Source: Karstenula rhodostoma CBS 690.94
Taxonomy: Eukaryota; Ascomycota; Dothideomycetes; Pleosporales; Didymosphaeriaceae
Assembly: GCA_010093485.1 (NCBI GenBank)
Contig: MU001515.1
Location: forward strand, 764,984 to 789,831
Direction: 5' to 3'
Length of the DNA stretch: 24,848 nt
Position 1 is the stretch's first letter, and each line of letters starts with the position of its first letter. The notes below the pieces were generated by a model. The model was given only the letters and a program-made list of their open reading frames with translations, had not been told where the DNA came from and ran no database searches. Positions 1 through 10,789 of the stretch are shown piece after piece. The position numbers and the translations under genes were made by a program.

Positions 1-599
1 GTAGGGTAACCCTAAAGTAAAAGAAAATTACTTTAGGCTATTTCACTCCTATTTACGCGAAACCTAAGCAGGCTATATAATCTAATAGTATATAATACTA
101 TTTAGGAGTATTTCTTAATAGCTCCTATAAACTAGATTAAAAAATATTATACTACTATTAGCCTTAATTAGGAGTACTTTAGGGAAAATAAATAAATTCT
201 AGTTAATATAACCTAGATTATTAAGCTTATTACCAAGGTCCCTATTATAATCTAACCAAGATAATTAGATTAAGTATATAGTATATTATACTACTAGAAT
301 AGTTAAGCTATATTTTCTAATATACCTCTACTAGTTAAGTAATACTCTAAACCTCTAATAGTATAATAGTTATCTAAGGGGAAGATAGGTAACCTATTAT
401 ATTTAAATATATATCTAAGTTTAGTATTACTAGATTAGTATACTTACTAGATTTATTTAAAAAATAGGATATTAAGTCTATAACCTAACCTATAAATTAT
501 CTATATTTACTCTAGTCTATACTAATAATAATACTATTATATTATCTCCCCTATTAATATTATTATCCCTATATTTTATTATTATTACTATTATTATTA
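1..599. other. AT-rich stretch without a recognisable gene
   Basis: I can follow no coding frame here on either strand. It holds a small hairpin at 11-37 and a TTA-type microsatellite at about 573-602. It may be the 3' flank of the minus-strand relic that follows, or older mutated repeat DNA. Confidence 0.5.
11..37. repeat. Perfect 10-bp-arm hairpin
   Basis: CCTAAAGTAA (11-20) and TTACTTTAGG (28-37) are exact reverse complements around a 7-base loop. It is a simple stem-loop with no T-run that would suggest a terminator. No function is assigned. Confidence 0.7.
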
Positions 600-602
600 T
601 AC
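573..602. repeat. (TTA)n microsatellite
   Basis: A short run of TTA/CTA trinucleotides, slightly interrupted. It could be an original microsatellite or a RIP-converted CAA/TTG-type repeat. Confidence 0.6.
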
Positions 603-2150
603 TACTTATCTATAAACCCTACGCTACGTCCTTCTAAATCTACTTCTATACCCTAATTATACACTACCTTACTACTACTTTCCTGGCTACTATATATAGT
701 TAGTGTCTATATTTATAAAATTAGTAGAAAGACCTATAGAAAGAAATTAATAGGGTTTATTTTATCCCTATCTCTAAGCTCTAATAAGAATATAAAACTA
801 AAAAATATCTATATCTATTTTATATATACTAGAAATAGTATCTTTATCCTCTATAATAATATTATAATATCTCTATTATAATCCCTTATAAGCTTGGCCT
901 ATTAACTAACTAACTTCTATATTAATTACTTCTTAATCTACTTATTAGGCACACGTCCCCTGGGTATTAAGGTAAAGATACTAACTAAACTAAATATTAT
1001 TTTAATTATATTCTATCTTACTCTCTAGTCTAATATATTTCTAAATATCCTCTATATATTCTTATTATAACTCTTATTAGGTATCCTTCTAAGGTCCTTA
1101 GTAAAGGTAATCTTAAATAGTACCTCCTTTATAATATCCCTATAGTTCCTTCTATATACTCTAGTCCCTTACTCCTAACTATAAAACCTTTCTACTAATC
1201 TAATAAAATACTTATATAACTAATCTAGTATTTATTATTAATATATAAACTTAGTAATACTATTTACCTATATTTTCTATATATTAAAGAATTAGAACTA
1301 AAAATTAAATACCTTATTATCTAATAGAATACCCTACTACTACCCTTTATTAGTACTATCTATTAGAGTGCCAGGGGATATATTCTAGTAGCAGGATAAA
1401 GCTAATATAAAATCTAATACCCTACTTTAAAATAAGATACTTTTATTTACTAGGACTTTAAATAACTTCCTTCTATAGTAATATTATTATACCTATATAA
1501 GCCTAATTATTTACTACTTATAGAAGGTATCTATAGACCTAACTACTATACCCCTACTAATAAACTTAGTAACTATATTAACCCTAATACTAGGCCATTT
1601 ATAGTAATAGGACCTATACTAACGTTCCTTATTTAATTTACTATTAGGTACCTCTATATACTCTTAGTCCTGTAAGTTTATAATAGTATTAATTAGGCTA
1701 TAATTTAAATTATTAACCAGTACCTTATTTATAGCCAGCGTGCCCTTTCTAGTAGTATACTTCCTCTTCCTCTATAGTATTATAGAGTATCCCTTAACTA
1801 CTTTAAGCTATTATTCTTATTATTATTAGCTAAACTTATTTTCTTCCTATTCCCCCTCCTCCTTAAATTACTTACTACTATTACCTTCCTATACCTATCT
1901 ATCTCCTGGCCTAGCTATATCTTTATCCCGTTAATCTAGATTTTAATATATTATATTAACTATCTTCCTTATTTTAGCTTTAGGAATATTAGTAATTATC
2001 TAATATAGTATATCTTTTAGTGTTTATATAACTAATATACTTATCTAACTAAAACTACCCTTCCCTATAGTATATATATATAAGTATATATTCTAGATTC
2101 TATTATATATTACTAGTATAATATTATATTTATTACTTGGCTCCCTATTT
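600..2150 (-). pseudogene. Coding relic, possibly DUF3435-like (tentative)
   Basis: On the minus strand a frame can be followed from about 2150 down to 600 in overlapping readable segments broken by TAG/TAA at RIP-type sites. It includes an acidic EEEE run (about 1760), a clear stretch around 1300-1420 and basic segments near 1100. The segment at about 1340-1390 reads SCYQNISPGTLIDS, which resembles the Y-T-G-x-R-P-G-x-[LI]-[IV]-E-S motif I recall for DUF3435 proteins (tyrosine-recombinase-like; Starship captains belong here). However, the Arg expected before PG is a Ser encoded by TCC, which RIP cannot create from an Arg codon, and I did not find the remaining catalytic residues. It is divergent from TLH1. 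Its coding nature is fairly safe; the family name is a weak guess. Confidence 0.5.
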
Positions 2151-2479
2151 ACTACCTCTACTAGCTATAGCTATAAAAGGCTGGTAAGGGTATAGAGAGA
2201 AGCTATAGTAGTAATTAGATTTAGAGAATAGTTATAGTTATAGTTAGAAGTATAAAAAAAAGGCGGTAAAAAAGAAAAAATATAAGTTTCTAGAGAAAAG
2301 GAAAGACTAGCCCCCGAACTATATAAAATTACTAAGCTAATTTTAATCCTATAGCCAGATCTAAATCTCCCTTAATATAACTATCCCCCTAACCTAACTA
2401 TAATCCTTAGAATATTTCCTATTAACCTTAGAATTTTTATTAATCCTTATCTTTCTCTATTATTATAAATATTAACTAT
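2151..2479. promoter_or_regulatory. Divergent intergenic region upstream of TLH1
   Basis: This lies between the minus-strand relic and TLH1, so it would have held both promoters. A purine-rich patch rich in A-runs sits at about 2247-2325 on the plus strand. No TATA box or regulatory motif can be trusted in DNA where nearly every CA and TG has become TA. Confidence 0.4.
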
Positions 2480-5400
2480 TCTATACTATATAAAATCTTA
2501 TCTATATTAATATAGAATATAGCCTTATTATTTATATATACTACTACTATTATATTCTTCTATTAGATATTAAATTATATTTTAGGTCTAAAACCTATAA
2601 GGATATATCTATTTAGTAATATAGAGAGGTATAGAAACTTATAGATAGTAAATATATATAACTCTACTTATTATAGGATAATATAATCTAGTTAATTATC
2701 TTATCTATTACTCCTTCTATGGCTATTAGCAGTATAGTACTACTAATACTAAGTCTTAAGTATAATATCTATAGGATAATATTTAGGGGGGAGATAGTAA
2801 ATATAACTAAAAATATAAAGAACTACCTCTATATAATATATAGGGTTAGGAGTTATAACTTTAGTATAAATACTTATACTACTACTACTAATATATAGAT
2901 AACCTACTATTAGGCTATATTTTTATAATATCTCTAACTAAATAGGTAAGAATTATAGTACTTTAAAGTATAGTATTCTATACCTTAACCCTATATATCT
3001 CCCTTAGTGGTAGATACTAAGGATAAAGAGGAAGGCTAGTTTATAGAGGTAGATATAGAGGTAGATATAAAGGAGAAAGGGGAAAGCTAATATATACTAT
3101 ATACTATAGCTACTACCTACTATACTATAGTGGATTAGTTTATATTATAGATTAATTAAGTATAAAAGAGACTAGATAAGGATATTATCTACTAGTATAG
3201 TAAGATACTATCTACTACTAAGTATATTATAAACCCCTTCCTTAAATATATAAAGTTCTATAAAGTTATTAGTAATATAGAGTAGAATATAGTATAGAAC
3301 TATATATATCTAGCCATCTAGATATATCTAAGGCTTACTCTTCTATAGAGTACTATAAAGAGTATATTTTAAATTTAGTAAAATATAGTTATATATAATA
3401 CCTTCTACTAGACCTATATATAGATTATATAGGAATACCTAAACTATATACCTATAATACCCCTTATATACTACTAAGACTTCTTAGACTATTACTATAA
3501 TATAATACTATCTATATTTACCTTCTTCTACTAAGTATTTAAGGTAGGCCTAGACTATCTACTAATACTAAAGGTATTAGAGATAGTAGAAAGGGTATAG
3601 GAGGGTATCTATATATATCTAATAGAAGTAGATAGCCCTATTACTATAATCTTAGCTATAGCCTATAATTACTAGACCCTAACTCCCTTAAAATAGATAT
3701 ATTATAAGTTCTGGCTAGTACTTATATAGTAGACTACTAGTAGAAGTAACTTTAATCTAGCTATTATAATAGTAATTATATTCGTTACTCTAGACCTATA
3801 GAAGCCTGGCTTTAAGTAGGTATATAACTTTACTATAGATATATCTATACTAAAGAAATACTACTATTTTATAGTATATTAGTACTTTTAGAAGATAATT
3901 ATAATATAGCTAGAAGAGGGAGATAAAGAGGAGGAAGAGGAAGATAAAGAGGAGGAAAAGAGAAATAAAGAAAAAAATATAGGAGTTACTATAATAGCCC
4001 TAGCTATAGATAATAAGGTAGATAATATTAGTTTAATAATAGAAGAGACTATACTATTTAGTAATATCTCTACTACTAATATAAAGGTACTAGTTAATAA
4101 GAAAAATATTCTAACTATCTTATAGGACTATAGCTAAAAGGCTAACTAGGAGCTAAGGGACTTTATCTATATCTACCTTAGTATTAAGTTCTATACCCCT
4201 ATATTCTAGCTTATTACTATAGGGTATTACCTTAGTACCTTCTAGTATAGGGATATAGTATAGAGTTTTATATAGTAGAATAGTAACGATATTATTATTT
4301 ATAATATTAAAATATTATTTAAGGAGTATAAGAATATAGTATAGATATTAGTCTAAAAGGTAGAGATATTATTTATTAATATTACTAGCTATAATAGTAT
4401 TATATCCCTATTATTAATCCCCTAGGATAAAATACTATATAACCTAGGTATCTAAAATAAGGGTTACTCCTCTTTTAAACTAAATAGCCTGCCTTTTAAT
4501 AAGTAGTAAGACTATATAGTTAAGTAGGCCTTTACTACTATTAATATTAGTAAAGTAAAAATAATACCTAGTAATCTAGATAACTATATTAGTATAGATA
4601 AGTATAGTATAAAAGTAGATATCCCTCTAATACCTATTATCTTTTTCTCCCCCTAACTTACTTATTATAGATATAAGCCTTCCTTAATACTATTTTTCTA
4701 CTTATTTACTTTACTAGTAGGTAGCCTATATACCTAATAAAGCTACTAAATATTATATATAAAAACTTATTTACTAATAGTACTAGTAATCTATTTCTAT
4801 TTCTAGGCCTTATTATAGTTATACCCTACTACTATAAGGGTTATAATAAAGATAAAACTATCTATATAGTATACTATTACTTTCTATAATATATTAGCTT
4901 CCTTTTTATCTAGTATATATAGCTTATCTACCTATTCTACTAGCTTATTACCGTGACTATACCTACTAATAGCCTGGTAGTATTATACTACTATTGTGTA
5001 TATAGCTACTACCTCTAGAGTAATAAAATAGGATATAGGTAGAAGGATAATTAGTAATTTACTATACTCCTTAACTATATAATATAATAGATTATAGGGC
5101 TGGATATTAATATATTAATACTCTAGTATCTAATAATTACCTTCTAATATTAGTAGGATAAGGAGGTATCTCTACCCTATAGTATAAAGATACTAATAGA
5201 AGAATAGGTAAAAGTAGCCTAAAAAGAGGAGTATAAGGAAGACTATAAGGTATAGATAGGGTATATACCTACTACTATAGTAGTAGTATATACTAAAGAG
5301 ATATAGTATATTTTTATATAAATATTTAGCTATAATTAATTTAATACCTATATACACGTCTCCTATAAGTAGTATAGCCACTTTAATTTTAATATAAGTA

Positions 5401-6720
5401 ACTTTAATATATAAGGGAATACTAGAGAGGAAAAGAAAAAAGGTAGTAATAATAATAGTATAGACTGGCTAATAAAATATATTATCTTATATGGCTCGGT
5501 AAATATATATAAGCTATTTAGTAATAATACTCCTAAGAACTAGGTATTATAGCTAGAGAGTAAGTAGATACTAGCCTTACTATTTAAGGGGGTTAGTGTA
5601 GTGGCCTATATTATATCCACTAGCGCTAGTAAGATAAATAAATACCTATTACCTACTACTACTCTAGAAAGTAATTATAGATAGACTATAGTTATTACCC
5701 TACTTATTATTATATAGAACGATATTATAAGTAAGTATTATAAGCTAAAGATCTATATTAGTATATTTAGAATAAAGTAGTTTTATAAATCTATATATAT
5801 TATTATCGCTATACCTAAATATATTAATATAAATACCTTTAAAGACTTTATATACTAGTAGTATATAAATAGCAAGCTAAAGTACCTAGTACTAAATAAA
5901 TACTACTATATTCTACTCCCTAACTACTAATATTATAAAGATCTACTTAACCTCTATACCCTAAACTAATTTAGTATACTAATATTTCTACTCTTAGCCA
6001 CTATTCTATTTAACTAGTAAGTATAGGTATATAGTATACTAGTACTTAACAAGTATATAGAGGTTATATAGAAGTCTACTACCTACTCTAACCTATTCTA
6101 TTAAGCTATTAAGCTAATAGAGAAGTAGGCTATAATATTAATAATAGTATCCTATATTTAGTATAAGCTATAGTAGTACTATAAAATTATTATCTTTATT
6201 AGTAGTTATATAGCCTATAAGGACCTCTATACTAATATAGGTAAGTATAAAAAGTTATTTATATACTATAGAAAAATAATAGCTAAGGAGAAGGAGGTAG
6301 TATAAAATATATTTAATAAGTATAAGAAAGGTATTATCTTTACTATAAGTATACTTACTACTAGAACTAACCTTATTAATATAGATATAGTTATCTATTT
6401 TAGGGTACCTAATAATAGTATTAACTAGGAATAGGAGTCTAGATAGGTAGGATATAATAGGAAGCTAGCTATTACCTATATTATATATAGTAATAGTATA
6501 TATACCTATATAGGTAAGTTTAATAACTATATAAGGTAGGTTATAAATAAGATAATATTTTTAGATTCTAATAAACCTACCTATATTCGTGTTATATTTA
6601 ACTAATACTTTAATAGGTAAATAAACTATACTATATATAAATTTAAAAAGTCTCTATATAGCTTCTATACTTCCTCTATTCTAAGTACCCTATTATATAA
6701 ATTTAGGGCTAATATACCTA
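2480..6720 (+). pseudogene. Telomere-linked RecQ-like helicase relic (TLH1)
   Basis: A subtelomeric RecQ-type ATP-dependent DNA helicase gene disabled by RIP. One frame holds from about 2480 to 4660 and a second from about 4690 to 6720. The N-terminus (2515-3010) reads as the DUF3505/OrsD-like region with paired zinc fingers. An acidic Lys/Glu linker lies at 3913-3960. The stretch around PYYYKGYNKDK (4824-4856) matches the same place in TLH2. RecQ motifs follow in order: Q-like region (about 5480-5600); Walker A at 5616-5636, reading STSASK from an ancestral S-T-G-A-G-K; motif Ia near 5697-5730; DExH-type box at 5892-5906 (ancestral L-N-E-C-H); SAT-type motif at 5985-6005; motif V at 6330-6400; motif VI at 6429-6455. 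A YF(D/N)G..C..C zinc-cluster remnant lies at 6585-6680. The frame change at 4660-4690 could be an intron or an indel. Many internal TAG/TAA codons prevent expression. Confidence 0.87.
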
Positions 6721-8560
6721 ATATATCCTTATTAGCTTAGGTATTAATACTAACCTTTCTTTTAATATATACCCTTTTATTTATATAAGCTATAACTCTT
6801 TTATAAGCTATATCCTTTTCTATATTAATACCTTTATTTACTTCTATTCTACTATTAGTATATATATATATAGCCTCTATTACTACCTTTTCTACCCTAA
6901 GTAGATATAATAGCCTACTTTATAGTAAGTATATATAAGAATCTTTCCCTCTCCTCCCCCTCCTTATATTATAGTACTACTAATATAGTAAATAGGACCT
7001 AGTTCTTCTTCCCTAATACTTACCCCTACTAATACGAGGATAAAGGTAGTATATATAATTTAAGAGTATAAGAATATATATAATAGAGTAATCTAACGCG
7101 TTTATAATATAGAAGAAATATTTAAATAGATCTATTATATAGTCTACTACTAGTATATAGATTTCTACTTTATATATTTCGCGGTAGGCTAACCCTTTAA
7201 CTATACTAAAGGGTTCTATAGAGGCCTACTATAGAGTAACTATACCCGCTTACTATATAATTAGATAGATAATAAAGCCCTACTATACTATTACTATTTA
7301 TACCTATTTCTATTATATCTATATAATTACTAGTAAGATAAAAATAGTATATTCCTTAGTAGATAGAATAACTATACTATATACTAATATTAATATATAC
7401 TATAGAACCTCTAGATAGTACTCTAGGTAGTATATAGCCCTACTAAGATATTATAGCTAGAATATATATTCCTGGCTAGTTATAATAGATTAAAGATAAT
7501 AGACTTTATTATATACTTTTTATAACTTATATCTCTATATTTCTATAGCTATATTAGTTAAATACTATTAGACCTACTATAGTTTTATAAGATCTACTTC
7601 CTACTAGGCTTATAGTAATAGCTACTAGTAGTAGAAGAGTAAAGATAGGTATATAAGTTTAAAATAAAAAGAGGTAGGGGCCTAACTTAACTAAAATTAA
7701 AACTAGATAGTAGTATATTTTAAATCTATAGTAATACTAAAATATTTACCTATAGACCCCTTTTTATATATAGTATATATCTCTATATATACTAGTAAAA
7801 GAAAATAATTTAAGCTATTAAAAGCCTATTTATATAAAATACTACCTAGGTATAGAATTTTATATATAACCTCGGGACTAAGTAATATCCTATATAAAAG
7901 GCCTTTTATTAGTAGAGATATACTACCTCTACTACTAGAGTTAGTATCTCTTCCTTATTAGAGAGTAGTTAACCTTTAGTAGGTAATAGATAAGGTTATA
8001 TATATACTATTAAATACTCTAAGTACTAGAGAAAAAAACTAATAGTAAGTTAGGTTAAGGTTATAAAGGGCTCTTAATACTTTAGAATTCTTAATTAAGT
8101 AGTAAGTAGGGAGTATAGATAGTATTTAATAGAGATAATATAAATTTTATATAGTATAATAGAGGTATTTTATAGCTAAGTCTAGTAGTAGCTTTACTTA
8201 AGAAGTAGATAACTCTTTTTTAGGGATTCTTTTAATTAGTAGTAGTAGTAGTCTATATACTTTCTATTATCTATTAGAATATTTATACTCTTATTTTATA
8301 TACTAAAGTTATTTATAAACTAGTAGTTTTCTAGTTAGCTTATTATAATAGATATTACTACTAGTTTAATAATATAGTACTACTAATTAAAGATATAAAT
8401 CCTTCCTATCTTAACTATAGGTAGAGTAGATATAATATAAGAATATACTAAGTCTTAGGGGTAATAGAGCTTATATTAGGCTCGTAGTAATTATTTTAAT
8501 AACTATAGAATAATAAAAATATAGAAAAAAATAATATAAATTCTAGATCTAAATAACTAC
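6721..8560 (+). pseudogene. Readable coding relic after TLH1 (C-terminus or next gene)
   Basis: Plus-strand coding character continues beyond the TLH1 zinc cluster. It is weak and mixed between 6720 and 7440 and becomes clear from about 7870. There a frame in the same phase as the TLH1 helicase runs some 200 codons from SGLSNILYKRPFISRDILP, with stops only at TAG/TAA. The composition suggests an alpha-helical protein rich in Leu, Gln and Arg. TLH proteins usually carry a C-terminal cysteine-rich extension, and TLH2 shows about 700 bp of readable sequence after its zinc cluster, so this may be the TLH1 C-terminus. The distance and the poor middle segment equally allow a separate gene. I do not recognise the family. 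Confidence 0.5.
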
Positions 8561-8803
8561 TTAGAATAGGTTTATAATATAGTATTCCCTTACACGATAT
8601 ATTATATATATATTAACTAGACTCTACTAGTATAGTATATAAGCTAGTATAAATATATCTTTATTCTTACTATCCTTACTCTCCTTATTATATCTTAAAT
8701 ACTATAGCCCTTAATTTTTACTAAGATTCTAAACGAGTAACCCTTACTCCCCTAGTTTCGAAAATTAAAGGGATTAAAGGTATTCCCTATTATAAAGTAT
8801 TAT
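8561..8803. other. Spacer before the inverted repeat arrays
   Basis: AT-rich sequence with no frame I can follow. It contains the 11-mer TCTAAACGAGT (8728-8738), which recurs in the same orientation at 10135-10145, so the two copies bracket the inverted arrays. Confidence 0.45.
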
Positions 8804-9022
8804 AACTTTCTATTTTTATTTCCCCTTAGTTTATAAAATCTACTAGTATTCGATAATACTTTCTATAATATTACTTTAGTCTATAGAGTTTATTAGTACT
8901 TAACTAGACTTTCTATTAGTTTACCTTAGTTTATAGGGTCTACTATTATTTAACCCTACTATAATTTAGTATAAATTTCTATTAACTCGTTTTAGTATAT
9001 AGAATCTACTATATTTTACCTC
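8804..9022 (+). repeat. Left array: four copies of a ~50 bp repeat
   Basis: Four degenerate head-to-tail copies start near 8804, 8858, 8907 and 8973. The shared core is ACTTTCTATTAGTTTACC followed by TTAGTTTATAGAGTCTACTA. The reverse complement of this array is found at 9833-10086. The copies differ mainly by changes to and from TA plus small indels. Confidence 0.8.
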
Positions 9023-9260
9023 TAGAATTAAAACCTTTAAGTCTCTAGAAATTTATAGCGCCTAATACTTATTATTCTATATAGGCCTCTATTACTTATA
9101 TTACTCCTTTCTTAGATTTATTATCTAGAGTACCTTAATATTATTATCCCTAACTATATTATTATCTTTAGCTATAGTTTCTAATCTAGACTACTTATAC
9201 TTAAGTTATTATTAGTCCTCCTTCTAGCGCTTCTAATAAGTAAATATATACTAAAACTAT

Positions 9261-9279
9261 TCTAGACTTAAAGTCTAGA
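9261..9279. repeat. Perfect palindrome, 9 bp arms
   Basis: TCTAGACTT and AAGTCTAGA are exact reverse complements around one A. It lies inside the region between the inverted arrays. Confidence 0.75.
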
Positions 9280-9502
9280 TTACTTTATTATTATATTTAA
9301 TTAAATTAATAGGCTCTAGAGTATACCTAATAATATATAAGTCCTTAAGAGACTCTATTAAAGATATTACTTCTATATTAAAAATAACTTACTTAAGGAG
9401 TAATAGTAAAAGTAGAAGATAGTAAATAGCTTTCTATTATTAGTATACTTAGTATTATAATAATTAATTTCCTTATTAGATTTACCCTTATTTAGGGTTA
9501 TT

Positions 9503-9568
9503 TAAGTTACATTAGTTTATAGAGTCTACTAGAAATTAATTAATATAACTTTCTATTAGCTAGTTATT
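9503..9568 (+). repeat. Isolated copy of the ~50 bp repeat
   Basis: It contains TTAGTTTATAGAGTCTACTA, an excellent match to the core of the left array, followed by ACTTTCTATTAG. It is in the same orientation as the left array and lies near the middle of the inverted structure. Confidence 0.7.
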
Positions 9569-9832
9569 AAGTAATATATTAGCCCTATAAGGAAACTAAG
9601 CTCTATAACCCTTATAGTAGATTTAGAGCCTCTTTAAGAGCTATATATATTACCCCTATTTAGTATAAACTACTACTAATTCGTGTTAATTTATAATAGT
9701 ATTAATAGTATTACTATTTATATTATAGAAAGTAAGTATCTATTATACTAAGTATAAGAAAATATTAGATATAAAGGCTTTAGAGTTCTTAATAATAGTT
9801 TTAGTAAAGTTAGTAGTTACTAGTAAGGTCTT

Positions 9833-10086
9833 TAGTTAATAGTATACTTTATAAACTAAGGTAAGCTAATAAAAAGTATTATATAATACTAGTAGACTCT
9901 ATAGACTAAAATAATCTCCTAAAATATATTATTAAATACTAGTAGATTCTATAAACTAAGGAGAGGCGAAATATTTTTTAAATCCTTATACTAGTATACT
10001 CTATAAACTGAGATAAACTAATAGAAAATATTATTAACTACTAGTAAACTCTATAAATAGAGATAAGTTAATAGAAAGTTCTACTA
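9833..10086 (-). repeat. Right array: five inverted copies of the ~50 bp repeat
   Basis: Five copies start near 9833, 9887, 9934, 9986 and 10035. They read TACTAGTAGACTCTATA then AACTAAGGTAAGCTAATA, the reverse complement of the left array's unit. With the left array they form a long interrupted inverted repeat with arms of about 220 and 250 bp. Confidence 0.8.
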
Positions 10087-10480
10087 TACTAATACTAAGT
10101 AGATAATATCTATATAATATATTATCTCTAGATTTCTAAACGAGTTCTCTATATAGCTATTTAATTAATTACTAGTTATATTAATATTTTTTATCAGGAT
10201 AGGTAGAAAGTTATAGATAGGGTAGTTAAGTAATAGACACGATTCTAAAGTAGATAGGTAAAAGTATAAGGGAATATATTAGGTAAAAAGAAGCTATCTA
10301 TCTATAAAATTAAAATCTAAAGCTATTATATATATACTATATTCTCTAGTTAATAGTTACCCTCCTTATAAGTAAAAACCTATAATAAGTAACTAGAAAA
10401 CTATTTAGTATACCCTAAGTATATTAGGTTATAGGATATATACTATATATCCTATAAAAAATAGTATATACACGAAGTAG
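10087..10480. other. Spacer, no gene seen
   Basis: AT-rich DNA between the right inverted array and the minisatellite. It contains the second copy of TCTAAACGAGT (10135-10145). No coding frame can be supported. Confidence 0.45.
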
Positions 10481-10621
10481 TAATACCCGATATCCTATTA
10501 ACTAATATCTAGTATCCTATTAACTAATACCGATTATTCTACCTATTAACTAATACCGATTATCTTATTAACTAATACTCGATATTTTATTAACTAATAC
10601 TAATTATCCTATTAACTAATA
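10481..10621. repeat. 22 bp minisatellite abutting the assembly gap
   Basis: There are six consecutive units: 10481-10502, 10503-10524, 10525-10550 (4 bases longer), 10551-10572, 10573-10594 and 10595-10616, plus TAATA of a seventh. Every unit starts TAATA and ends TATTAAC; four of the six keep a central CGAT. The array stops only because the sequence becomes N, so its true length is unknown. Confidence 0.92.
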
Positions 10622-10741
10622 NNNNNNNNNNNNNNNNNNNNNNNNNNNNNNNNNNNNNNNNNNNNNNNNNNNNNNNNNNNNNNNNNNNNNNNNNNNNNNN
10701 NNNNNNNNNNNNNNNNNNNNNNNNNNNNNNNNNNNNNNNNN
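10622..10741. other. Assembly gap (120 N)
   Basis: 120 undetermined bases. They directly follow the 22 bp minisatellite, so the gap probably hides more tandem copies. The real length may differ from 120. Confidence 0.99.
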
Positions 10742-10753
10742 CTTAGTATAATC

Positions 10754-10789
10754 CTTTATATATATCTAAACTTTCCTATTAACCCCTAT
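10754..10789. repeat. Partial copy of the 37 bp palindrome family
   Basis: AAACTTTCCTATTAACCCC matches the right half and centre (C at 10771) of the palindrome seen in eight better copies between 17810 and 24410. The left half is not recognisable. It is the only copy outside the SNF2 neighbourhood. Confidence 0.5.

Larger units (their letters stand above)
9023..9832. other. Interior of the inverted arrays, no gene seen
   Basis: About 810 bp between two oppositely oriented arrays. It holds one isolated forward copy of the 50 bp repeat (9503-9568) and a perfect 9-bp-arm palindrome (9261-9279). I found no coding frame supported by motif or length. If the arrays are terminal repeats of an element, this is its cargo-free or decayed interior. 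Confidence 0.5.

Noticed and set aside
4..16. Interstitial telomere repeat near the left edge (GGGTAACCCTAAA)
   Set aside because: Only one CCCTAA-like unit with no tandem copy; expected by chance.
5193..5381. A 62-codon open frame on the minus strand, the longest uninterrupted one noticed
   Set aside because: It lies antisense within the TLH1 relic, begins at a GTG rather than an ATG, and is Ile/Leu/Tyr-rich only because of TA composition. It is a shadow frame.
10481..10621. CRISPR-like array
   Set aside because: The units are head-to-tail without unique spacers and the window is eukaryotic. It is a minisatellite.
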